NCBI GenBank assembly: GCA_039881145.1
Contig: JAYKKI010000007.1
Location: 39,575,001-39,639,000 of the forward strand
Direction: 5' to 3'
Length of the DNA stretch: 64,000 nt
Source: Druceiella hillmani
Taxonomy: Eukaryota > Arthropoda > Insecta > Lepidoptera > Hepialidae
Each line of letters starts with the position of its first letter. Within the stretch, counting starts at the first letter, position 1. The notes under the pieces are model-generated. The model was not told the origin of the DNA. It ran no database searches and saw only the letters and a list, made by a program, of their open reading frames with translations. Positions 1-11,944 of this stretch are shown here, one piece after another. The translations under genes and the position numbers were made by a program.

Positions 1-1640
1 ATTATATTTAAAATAAGTACCATTGATATATATTCCGCTCTTAAATTTATACCATAGGATGCAAACAAATTTTATATCATTTATTAAAGAATGTTATCTT
101 AAATATTTTTCCTTTACTCCACATCAAAGGGACCTCATATTTATTGCACATTATGTGCTCATATGCACCAAATATAAATTTTACTTGATTATCAAATTAA
201 AACATTGCGAAATGTAAATTTTACACAAATTTTTCTTCTCACTCAAAACAACTTTAATAAACATTAAATTCTTAATTGACCTGTATCGAATAACATAAAA
301 AGATTTGAGTTATTTGGCACGTGACTTCAAATTATCCAAAAATCAAAGATAAATTTTACCATTTCAACTATGTTGCAGTCATAACTTCAAAAAATAACAT
401 TTCTGGAAAGAAAAAAATAGCATGTATACTGAGCGACATATTTAATACGAAAAAGATGTTATGTATTAATAAGTACAATTGGAATTCCACTATAACTTGA
501 CAATATGAATAAAAAATTCAACAATTTTACACTTATGTATGTAGTCTTGTGAGCTGCTGCAAACAATTTTAAGTCAACGACAAACTCCAGTATTATACGG
601 AATATGACAGAAGTGGTAATGTATTTTTTACGTTACATATAACGAACTTCTGACATAATTAGAATTTTAATGACACGGTTAGAAATAATAGGTTTTATGT
701 TTTATTTTTCAGATGTGTTTACAGACAATTTTGCAAATATTAATTACACGTGGATGGAAAAAAGCGAAGGAAATATTTAGTCGGAATGCATTAAGCACGA
801 TCAGCTAAAATATCCGCCAAATAACTTGTTATGTACGTCGAAGCAGTCGGAAATAGATTATGAAATAATTTTAGTTCTTCGAAGAAATTAAGTTCCATAA
901 ATAAATATATATTTTCATGGCAGCTGCTAATAGTTAAGTGCTTACACTTACAGCCGAAAGTAAAGAAAAATAAGTTTACTTCAGATGTGAAATAAATTGT
1001 CAGTAGAATTCCAAACCAATTACTTCTTTTCCCAATAAGTTTAAGGGATCGAATTTCCCAATATGTGAATAAGTATATTTCACTTTCATGGTGAACGAGG
1101 GTTGTACCTGAGCGTGCGTTAAACTTGACGACAAAATTTTACTAATTAATAACTGAATAAATTTATACAGGTAACAATATTCTTGTAAATGACGAAGTTA
1201 AGTAAATTGTGATAAGTTCTTTCAAATATTAACATGTTACTTTTACAGGATTAAAATTTAAAAACATTTTCTGAACTATACCTGAAAAACGAATAAATTT
1301 AACAGATATTTACAACAAACTTTACACGCTCCTTCTGTTTCTCCTGCTAATACATCCTTTGACCTACTTATCTTTTTCTTCTTTCTGTTGACATAGTTAA
1401 TGCATTTTATGTTTGAAATAGGATGAATGATAAACCAAATATTAATGGAAATTACCTTAACAGTTTTTTAATCATTAATAAGCCTGTGGACGTGGAAATA
1501 ATGTACAGAATATAATTTTTGTCTGACTGTTTTATCATTTATATTTCGTAAAAATGTTTATTTTTTTTTGAAGAACAAGGAAAGCATTACATACTCTTTT
1601 ATGCGTATACATAAAAGAAATATTTTAATATTTCTATACA
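1..1640. other. AT-rich non-coding stretch, start of the visible unit A
   Basis: No gene is seen. From about 688 on, the sequence is alignable with 26,990 onward. A short block around 1,080-1,115, containing GTGAACGAGGGTT, recurs at about 27,437 and again, weakly, at about 48,022. The 64-codon open frame at 23-217 has no recognisable product and is probably chance. Confidence 0.5.
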
Positions 1641-1644
1641 CTAT

Positions 1645-1716
1645 CTTTGCTAATAGCCCACCTGAGAACTTAAAAAAAGTAGAAATAATACTACATCTCA
1701 GAGTTTCATTTAATTG
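1645..1716 (+). repeat. Hammerhead-like repeat, internally deleted copy
   Basis: This is a short copy of the dispersed repeat seen complete at 41.24-41.44 kb. It starts with CTTTGCTAATAGCCCACCTG and then jumps to the tail (AACTTAAA ... AAGTAGAAATAATACTACAT ... TTTCATTTAATTG). The hairpin section between CCTGA and the tail is missing, so this copy cannot form the fold. A (TA)n run follows at 1,779-1,797. Confidence 0.65.
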
Positions 1717-2261
1717 TGGATGTAGATTATATTATTACATACTACAACAACATAAGTCAAATACATCATATAGTCTATGATATATATATATATATATCTT
1801 CTAATATATTTGTCATAAAGTTAAAATACCGCCTTTGTCTGTCTATCTTCTATTTCGCGTGTGTTTTTGATAATGAAACGATGGCCAAAAATTGTTTTAT
1901 TAAAGACGAAGAGTTATATTCATATTAACGCGTTTATTAAAAATTCGCGTATGATTTTAAATAAAAATGTACACAAAATTCAAACGGGAATGACAAATTG
2001 AGCAATGATTTCCATTCTCATACCAGCAATGATATGACGGGCAAAAAAAAAATTAATTTTTGTCTAAGCCGAAATAAGAATCATTCCAATGGTTTAAATT
2101 CAAAACTGTGAAGATATATTATTTATATGGATTCATTGACATATTTTAAATGATCATTTAGCAAGATGAAAGTCAAAATTTTACTCGTGTAAATATTTAG
2201 GGTAAATAGTAATTATATTTTAATTAACAGTTTAATTTGTTAAAGTTAAACGTGTTACACG

Positions 2262-2265
<4 letters not shown>

Positions 2266-2314
<49 letters not shown>

Positions 2315-2333
2315 TATACATATATATATATAT
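2266..2333. repeat. (TA)n microsatellite
   Basis: A TA dinucleotide run interrupted by ACACA and ACA. It has no counterpart at the matching position of unit B, so it expanded after the unit duplicated. Confidence 0.95.
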
Positions 2334-2346
2334 TTAGTGTTACAAA

Positions 2347-2455
2347 TAAATGAAACTACGTGATGTATTATTATTTCTACTTTCTATAATTTCTTTACCA
2401 CAACCTAGGTTTCGTTGTATTACAACATCTTCAGGTGGGATATTAGAAAAGATTC
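2347..2455 (-). repeat. Hammerhead-like repeat, minus-strand copy
   Basis: Read on the minus strand this gives CCCACCTGAAGATG, a GTTGT/ACAAC hairpin, GAAACCTAGGTTG and TGG, then the shared tail ending ACGTAGTTTCATTT. The fold spans about 2,398-2,439. Putative stem I is CCAC with GTGG, stem II GTTGT with ACAAC, and stem III ACC with GGT. The nucleotide at the putative cleavage site is T (GTT), which the hammerhead NUH rule allows. See the copy at 41.24 kb for the reasoning. Confidence 0.7.
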
Positions 2456-4099
<1,644 letters not shown>

Positions 4100-4293
4100 T
4101 AATATATTTTAAATAAATAGAACGAAAACGCAATCGCACTACACTGTAGTTACTCTTATGTAGATAAAAATAGGTTTATAGCTAATACAATTTGCATAGT
4201 ATTAGGATTAGATAAATCAATACTGCGCATTAAATACACCATTATCTTAGTAAATATTGGAAAAATTTAATCATATTTAGTCTACATATTTAT

Positions 4294-4443
4294 CTAATAG
4301 CCCACCTGAAGATGTGAAGATAGCCACTTAAAATCTTTGCTAATAACCCATCTGAAGATTTTGTGATACATCGAAACCTAGATCGTGGTAAAGAACTTAA
4401 AGAAAGTAAAAATAATACTACATTACTAAGTTTCATTTAATTG
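4294..4443 (+). repeat. Hammerhead-like repeat, decayed copy plus partial duplicate
   Basis: A partial head (CTAATAGCCCACCTGAAGATG, 4,294-4,315) is followed at about 4,334 by a full-length but mutated copy ending TTTCATTTAATTG. CTGAAGA, GAAACC and TCGTGG are still present, but stem II is broken (the GTTGT side reads TTTGT and the partner ACATC), so this copy is probably dead. Confidence 0.65.
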
Positions 4444-4816
4444 TAAATAATGAATTTCTACAAAATTAAAGCCAAATATATGCAATATTTCATATTTAGT
4501 ATGTTCCCGAATAAAAGTTATTGACCGGAACCATTATACAATTAACGCTATATTAGACGATCTATAAACTAATATCTGTAATGTAATATTACATAAAGTA
4601 CCATATTGCATAATATTTAATAGCCTATACTATATTTAATTACAGAAAATTTAAGAATATATGGCTAAATTACATTTTAAACGAAATGTTGACATGTGTA
4701 TGTTAAAACTCAGAGAAACAGCACAGGCTCTGAAAGGATTAGAAGGAATTATCCATATAAATGACCCGGAAGACATATGTAAATTAATACTTATATAATA
4801 GGGGGCTTAACTAACG

Positions 4817-4920
4817 TTGTATTCACGTCATGTAAACGAAAAGTCGGCGGCGAGTCGACCCTTTAAACCATAGCGCTTGACTATATATGTACTCACTTTA
4901 GGTATCCAGTAAGTTCATGT
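4817..4920 (+). repeat. Conserved core repeat, copy 1 (plus)
   Basis: This copy has ATTCACGTCATGTAA, AAAGTCGG, GTCGACCCTTTAAACC, TAGCGCTTGACTAT and CCAGTAAGTTCATG, the same order as in the other copies. It is the first of three collinear copies (4.82, 31.98 and 62.94 kb) in units A, B and C. Similarity extends upstream to about 4,710 (AACTCAGAGAAACAGC, GACATATGTAAAT). It faces copy 2 at 7.0-7.1 kb. Confidence 0.75.
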
Positions 4921-5380
4921 ATACCGCATACGTCTTTGTACATTTACAAGTTAGTCTTTTTTAATTTATTTTGCACAGATTTTTTTCGAAATAATTAATA
5001 TAACTTTGCACATCCATGATACATTACAGTGTACATTATTTGTGACATTTGAAGTACTTTATCTAATAGTAGTAGTCCTATTTAAAATATTAAGCAGTCA
5101 TTTATTTTGTAGGTGAGATATATAATAAGCAGTGGCGAATTAAATAAGGTATGTCATATTCTTGTAATCTTTAGGACACTTCTCTGATAACTATTTCATT
5201 TAACAAGAGAAGAAGCATTTTTTGGCACATTATAATATTCTACGACTTTTCTAAATATATCTTTGTACCTAAAGCAAAACTTTGGCACATTTATGATATT
5301 CTAGGGTCAGCTCGCTATTAAAACTAGTTCAACCAACGAATATCGTTGTTAACATTAGATAGATACTGAACTCAATGGCT
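4921..5380. other. Non-coding flank downstream of core copy 1
   Basis: No gene is seen. The stretch 4,985-5,145 aligns with B 32,185-32,315, and 5,290-5,430 aligns with B 33,690-33,750. In B the two parts are separated by a 1.08-kb inverted-repeat insertion. Confidence 0.5.
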
Positions 5381-5424
5381 GCAACCGGATTCGGTGGTCG
5401 GTTCCGGTAAATTTGATAGCGACG

Positions 5425-5730
5425 TAGTTGGACGCGCAATCTGTCGCTACACGTTGGGCGCATTTAATATTACGGCAGTTGCAAATGAGCGTATCTGGCG
5501 GCCGGTATGGGCCACTGTTTGAAATTTAATTTACACTAGTCGTAATTGCACAAACATGATTACAGCCATATACCTTAAACAAAATTTCTGGTTATGACCA
5601 TTGCAAGCCATTGGATATGATGGCCATAATAGTGAAATGCATTCGTTGTAAGTAGCTGCATCAACTTTAATACACTCTACTACGTATATCAGATTATCAA
5701 TGACACAACTGGCCACGATATGCTGAGAGC
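5425..5730. other. G+C-richer block present only in unit A
   Basis: This stretch is visibly less AT-rich than its surroundings and has no counterpart in unit B, where 33,750 continues directly into sequence matching about 5,900. It is probably an insertion. A 61-codon minus-strand frame (5,531-5,716) crosses it, but I recognise no domain and another minus-strand frame looks equally plausible. I could not find clear terminal repeats. Confidence 0.3.
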
Positions 5731-6365
5731 TTTTTAAAAGATCTATTTCACATTACCTTCTATCGATTATACTATTTAACTGCTTAGCAAGAGAAACAAT
5801 GTTATGAACGATAGCTACTCGTATTTACAGTTAGGTTGGATGAGATTAATTTTCTCTCACATTTATTATCTTTGACCCCGTTCTCCTCCTTATTATATAA
5901 TTTGAAATTTATAAATGTAATCATAGCTGAAATGAATTAGGAAAATTTAACATCAGCCATATAGTTCTTCTGAGGCATTTTCTGAATCAATATTTTCTTT
6001 TTTCTTAACATTTCTGAAGCTCCCTAAAATTGGATTATATATTAATTACTAATATTTTTTAACTGTTTATTTCTTTTCCATATAACAATTTTTTATTTTT
6101 TAGTTTATTTTGTGTAACACAATGTGTCACTCAGTGGCACTAGCAAAATAAGACTGAAGCTATATATGGAACATAAACTCATTTCTGGATAGGAGCGCAA
6201 GCATGTTTTTATAAATTTTACATCAAAAGAAAAAAATTAAATAAAAAGATGGCGGAAAAGGAAATATGTGGAATTTGTGGAAAATGAAGAGCGGAACAAA
6301 GAAAAAAATCAGTTGAGTTAAATAGAAGAACATCGTACAAAAAATATGAAAATTAAAAATAGTGA

Positions 6366-6371
6366 TATATT

Positions 6372-6403
<32 letters not shown>

Positions 6404-6431
6404 TATACATATATATATATTTATATATATT

Positions 6432-6502
<71 letters not shown>
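6366..6502. repeat. (TA)n microsatellite, compound
   Basis: TA runs interrupted by ACA, TTTA and GTA. The Tyr/Ile-rich frames on both strands here come from the repeat. Confidence 0.95.
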
Positions 6503-6504
<2 letters not shown>

Positions 6505-7000
6505 AAACAGGTCCATCAGAATAGGAATATAAATCAATATTACTAAGAAGACGCAAAATATTCGTTAATAAAATGTTTCAGCTTCCAAATTTGTTATTTT
6601 TATACATGAGGAAAACACCTTACACTTATTTATTTACTTTTCTTCGAAAATTATACTAAAGATTTACTCACATTACAAGAGTATAATGAACCAAATTTTT
6701 GATAAGGCTAGAGCTTGTACAAAATTAAATAAATCAAACATGAATGAATATAATCAGAAAGATACTAAAGATTTTTACTGAAACTTAGGAATAAAGAAAA
6801 TATTTTATATAATATTCTTAAATGCCAACACCAGTAGCAATCATCATATATAAAAAAGATAATTTCACAAAATTTTAATTTTCTTCTTGTATATTTGATA
6901 ACTTTTTACTTATAAATTATTATAAAAATCTTACTTATAAAACTTCCTCAATATATGGACATTCGAGGCATCCCTTTCAAAGGAAATCAATACTGTACCC

Positions 7001-7126
7001 TACGAACTCGCTAGGTATGCCAAAGGAATACCTATAGGTCGAGCGCGACAGCTCAACAGTATTTTTAAAAGGTCAACTCGTAGCTGAAACCCCTGACCTT
7101 TCACTTACGTGACGTGAATGCGGTAC
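7001..7126 (-). repeat. Conserved core repeat, copy 2 (minus)
   Basis: Read on the minus strand: GCATTCACGTCACGTAAGTG, AAAGGTCAGGGGTTTCAGCT, GTTGACCTTTTAAAAATACT, GTTGAGCTGTCGCGCTCGAC, then TACCTAGCGAGTTCGTAGGG. This is the best-preserved copy and sits close to the apparent consensus. Its unit-B partner is at 34.14-34.25 kb, with flanks matching from about 6,950 to 7,270. Confidence 0.8.
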
Positions 7127-10100
7127 GGATTTAGCCCCGTAATGCTGCAATTATTTACATATAGATATCTGTCCTTTAGTCTCCGCGTATAGGTGATATT
7201 TTATAATCACAGTTTTAAAGCTTGCTATTCGCATAAATTATTGATGGCAATGGGTTAAAACTTTTTAGAACGCGCAAAGTTTTGTTTCAACACATCTGGA
7301 AATGTAGACATTATTCAGTGGAGAGGATCATTATTTTAAAGTAACTGTTAGCCGACTGTGACCCAGTTGCTTAGCGTGCTTAAACTTATTTCTGGCAAAA
7401 GGTTAGAAACATATATACATATTTACGACTTCAATTATGTCTGTATTTCCATACTTTTCGATTTAATATCGTAATACTTTTAGTACCTTTATCAAAATTT
7501 TGGGTAATAATAAAAAATCATTATAATAAATATATATGTATTTATTATCAGTATCATACCGTCAAAGTATTATATAATTTACTTAAGTATATGTGAAATT
7601 TCACATGACTTAAGTATATGTGAAATTTTAAGTTTCGTTTAAATTCATCCGTTAAACAGGCAAAAAATAAATATGTTTGAAACTAGATATTGCCAAATAG
7701 GCTCAGAAAATTCCATTGCACGCTCCAACGTACCTTTGACCTATTTGTATTTAGAAACAATTGCCAAGTTTCTGGGGAAATTCTTTCACGTTAACTTCTA
7801 ATTGTATTTGAGGTACAAACTTTTTGCTTAAGCCGAAAAAAATGACTTTTGATATATCTTAATACACAAAAAGAAAATAAAGATAAACTGCATATTAATT
7901 TCTAGGGAATTTCAACTTAATTTTTTTTATAAAGTGCAATAAGTTATATTTAATACACCTAGCTTACTTGATAATCAGATAAGTCAACTCAAAAAACGCA
8001 AATTAGTGAAATATTAAAAACAATCACTTTATATTTGCGATCATATGCAATCAATATAAATAACTTTAAGTTATTATTTATCGTAATCTTATAAAATGAA
8101 GAAATAAGATGAAAGAATAAACAAATGTTATGAAAAACAATATTTTGTTTATTTTTTCGGGTTTAATATCAAATGGCTTATTCGATTGACATAAAACTTT
8201 CACCCTCGTAAAATTTATTAAATCCAGATGGATATGCACGTAAAGTACACATTGTATTTTTGGAGACTGTGGATAATATGCAGTAATGATTTAAGGGAAA
8301 GAAGTCGATATGAATCGGGTTGATTTTTGAGATAAGCTTTCAAAATATACTTAAAGCTATCGTAGATACACAGATAGCACATTAAAATAAATTTAAAGCT
8401 AACGTAGATAATGCGAAAATCTAAAAAAGCTCAACCGTGTATGCTGACTATTATAAATTGATTGTTATGATCTGTTTTTTGTTTAAATTTGGCTCGAAAT
8501 ATTTTTTATTTATATAAAACAAACCATTATAGGTACATCAAAACAATGTTCAAAAATTATATGCAACAACAAATGTTTCTATGTGTAGATTTTTTAGAAA
8601 ATAGTTCTATCTGTATCGTCAATTATTATAAACAGATTTAAGTGCTTTATAGTTCGTATTAGCCCGTACAATCCTATATTCGAATAAACCACAAAATAAA
8701 CAGTTAAATGTTTGGAAATACCGTTAATAAATTAAATGTAAATAATTATTTTTATATAGTAAACAGTAAGTATAAGTAACAACTAAATAGAGTCACGGTT
8801 ACTATTTTGTCGGGGCAAAGCCGAGACCAGCACTTAGTATTGTTGCATTTTAAGGTTTTATTGTTAGTAACAAGAAAGAGAAATATTCGTTATTTTACAT
8901 TAAAGACCACGTAAGGGGCTATTAAGGTACCTTTCTACTTTAAAGAATGAAAACCGCGCAATTAATTTTGTTCACCCCGAAATCGACTACAATACAAATC
9001 GGTAACAATAGAAAAACGACTACAATACGTCACCAAATAAAATCCCGTAATAACATGAATGGCCACCCTTTTTACTTCGAAAATTACGAACGTGAATATT
9101 ATACCAATTGTATAATTATGAAATATGACAGTATAATATTTTAATTAAACGTTTAATATAATTCAATCTAGAACTGCGAGGGATTAAACCTTTAAGGGTC
9201 GGATCTTTTAATTAAATTAACGTTTTAATGAACGAGTTAATTTTTTTATAACTTAAACTATTCACTTTTTAAGGGATCGCACAAATAGGGTGAATTTGCA
9301 CCTTTTTTATTACATTAATTTTTGTTCCACATAACATGATACACAATTGTTTAAATAATCCTTTGTTTTTAAGGCTACTTTTTTTCCTTTAGAAAACAAT
9401 AAATATTAATTATTTTATAAGATCCCTTCGCACAATAATTACCCGTAACGCTTATGATGTTTATGAGATTGCTATTACAGGTATTTATTTGCCTCTTTAT
9501 CGTGTTTGATTTCATGATTTCTGTCCTTCATATATAGGGCATATCTTAAGGTTTACACAACTAACTATAAAAAAAATTCTAAAAGTAATTCCGCAAGTAA
9601 ACTTTACATTTTCTGTGCGAAACTTATCATACAATTTCACATAGGTAAAAGAAAACTGAATAAGTTAATATAATGATGTTTTAATTAAAGCACATATCAA
9701 CCAACAACTAACATAACAACTACATAATTTTTTCGAATAATATTACTAGACGTTACACTAAGAAGTATTAAGTTCTTCATTTCATCCTCCCCATTTTTTT
9801 CAACATAACAAAAATCTTAAATAATAACCTAATTATTTTTCACATTTTTTCATTAAATTTCATAAATTGCTCAATTACTTATTTTTAAAAAAATTATTTC
9901 ATCTTTCCTTTTCAATGTTCGTCGAAACAAATTGCTCGCTTCTATGTCTTAATCACTTAATGAAATTATTATAAGTTTAAATTTTAATAACAAAATATAA
10001 TTGGCTAATTAAATTTGGACAGCATTTAGTTCAAGTTTCATGCAAATGAAGGAAAATGTATTCTTAATAATAACAAACACGAAAAACTAAAGTTGCCCGA

Positions 10101-10590
10101 ATTAATACAACCATACCGAGTTAATAAACAAAATAGTCTTTACTTACACATTCTAATAACAATATTAAAATAACTTCATTCATCTTCGTGAAGTTAGAAA
10201 TAATTTTTTAATTAATTTACTTAAACTATCTCTTGCAAGTTTTGTTAAGTTTTGTTAATATTATATATTATATCGTTACTAAGTTACTAATTAAAATGTA
10301 CTTGACACACAGACAAATGTCTATGAAACAGATGGAAAAACCAGCACTACATTTATAAAATATTTTCAAGTCTTTATACTTTGAAAGAATAAAGTATATA
10401 CTCAAGTCCTTTGAAATAAGTGCAAACAGAGACATATAACTCTATGAAAATGAAATAAAATATTCTCTACTCTGTACCTAAATCACTTATAATTTCAATG
10501 TATTTTTATTATAATACTCTAAAACCTCAGATAACTCCGCTAACCTTTTCAAATAAATTACGTAAGTATTGAAGCGGTTTAAACGGCCAC
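7127..10590. other. Non-coding stretch of unit A
   Basis: No gene is seen. Blocks at 7,650-7,690, 8,225-8,370 and 9,130-9,235 align with unit B at 34,715-34,750, 35,270-35,400 and 35,780-35,870. A 27-bp unit is duplicated at 7,581-7,628. A less AT-rich patch at 8,805-8,850 has a GCCGAGACCAGCAC motif similar to the hairpin at 16,045. The 65-codon frame at 8,947-9,144 has no recognisable product. Confidence 0.45.
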
Positions 10591-10593
10591 TGT

Positions 10594-10840
10594 AGCTTGA
10601 AAATATAATAGTGACTTTCCGCGATGAACGCATTGCGGTCACGTTTGCGGGAATATGACTTGCACAATACGGGTCAAGAGGCCACTCGTTCTACCGTCAC
10701 GCTGCATAAATCAAAAAGATTGCCCACTCTCATGAATATTCCTTCATTTTTCGTGTCGTATTTTCCTACGTACTCGTACCGCATGTGCTATTTTCTCGTA
10801 CCGCATGTGCTATTTTCTTTCTATATTTAAAATGAAAACG
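10594..10840 (+). other. Conserved G+C-rich island, copy A
   Basis: The first 138 bp match unit B 36,343-36,480 at 123 positions, including an uninterrupted identical run of 35 bp (10,625-10,659). The surrounding sequence is barely alignable. Similarity resumes at the distal end (TTTAAAATGAAAACGG against TTTAGAATGAAAACGG). The open frame starting at ATG 10,624 changes mostly at first codon positions between copies, so it is unlikely to be selected as protein. In the frame beginning at 10,628, 7 of 11 differences fall at third positions, which is only suggestive. It could be an exon, a regulatory element or an unrecognised mobile element. A 23-bp duplication occurs at 10,771-10,818. Confidence 0.55.
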
Positions 10841-10859
10841 GTCTGGTATCAGATTGAAG

Positions 10860-11690
10860 ATATCGGACATTCTCTAGAATTTGATATTCAAGAAAATGTT
10901 AGTGTAAAAATGTCACGCGCCGCGTGCGCCAAAATTTGACCTTGAATGCTGCCCCACGAATTGTAAACGAATCTTGGACGAAACATTAGTCGTGGCGCCA
11001 AGTCATTCTATGTTTGTTTAAAAATAAAATATATTCTTGTAATTTTTCGTGGTCTTCGTGGAATGAGGCTAAACGTTTTCGTTGAAATTTTAGCTCTATA
11101 AAATACTCTTCAAATTGGTTACTGATTGAAAAACATTCGTGTTAGACTTAAGAATGAAATTCAAAAAATATCCTTTAGCTTCATTATATGTATTAAATGT
11201 AACATGACAATTCTAAAAATTAATATGCTAAACTTGACCACAAAATTGTACAAAAAATTAAATTGATATTATAGTCAAAACGTAAAATCAAAATACGAAA
11301 TAGTGTTCTAGAAAAAGAGAAGAACATGAAATTGTTGCCCAGATATAAACATTAAAAATATCTGCAAGTAATGATCAGTTTTAAAAGTTGTTACTCTTTA
11401 TCAAAAAGTACGAAAAAAGAAAACAATAACACAAAATAGAAATTAATTAAATTTGGCTGAAACTTTCCGTAAACCATTCTTCATCCGAATTACATTTTAG
11501 CGAAAAGCTCGAACTGCCATTTTGCAAATTTAAAAAAAAACTAATTTTTTGAAAATTTTGGGTGTGGTGTCGAATGATATATATTTAAGAATATATCAAA
11601 AATATATAGAGCATTTTTTTATTTTAGATCTTGGTCGCGGTATTGGTGAAAAAGTTTGGAAATTAAAAAAGTAATATTTCTTTGAAAATA
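10860..11690. other. AT-rich non-coding stretch
   Basis: I see no gene, RNA or clear repeat here. A small G+C-richer patch at 10,910-11,000 is unexplained. Confidence 0.4.
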
Positions 11691-11693
11691 TTG

Positions 11694-11932
11694 GACAGCT
11701 TTGAAATTAAAGACACGTGCATTTAAAATTAAAGACACGTGCAATTAAAATTAAAGACACGTGCATTTTTTGAAATTAAAGACAGCTTTGAAATTAAAAA
11801 CACATGCATTTTTTGAAATTAAAGACAGCTTTGAAATTACAGACACGTGCATTTTTTGAAATTAAAGACAGCTTTGAAATTAAAGACACGTGCATTTTTT
11901 GAAATTAAAGACACGTGCATTTAAAACTAAAG
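11694..11932. repeat. Minisatellite with repeated CACGTG boxes
   Basis: An imperfect tandem array built from two short blocks, AAATTAAAGACACGTGCAT and GACAGCTTTGAAATTAAA, in variable order. The palindromic E-box CACGTG occurs six times and the variant CACATG once, spaced about 24-70 bp. I saw no equivalent array in unit B. CACGTG is the binding site of many bHLH factors. Whether these sites are used is unknown. Confidence 0.8.
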
Positions 11933-11944
11933 AAATTATGAGAT

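Noticed and set aside
10624..10830. ATG-started 68-codon frame in the conserved island, with a 62-codon relative at 36,374
   Set aside because: Differences between the two copies fall mainly at first codon positions and change residues, and the unit-B copy has GTG instead of ATG. The nucleotide block is conserved, but not evidently this protein.
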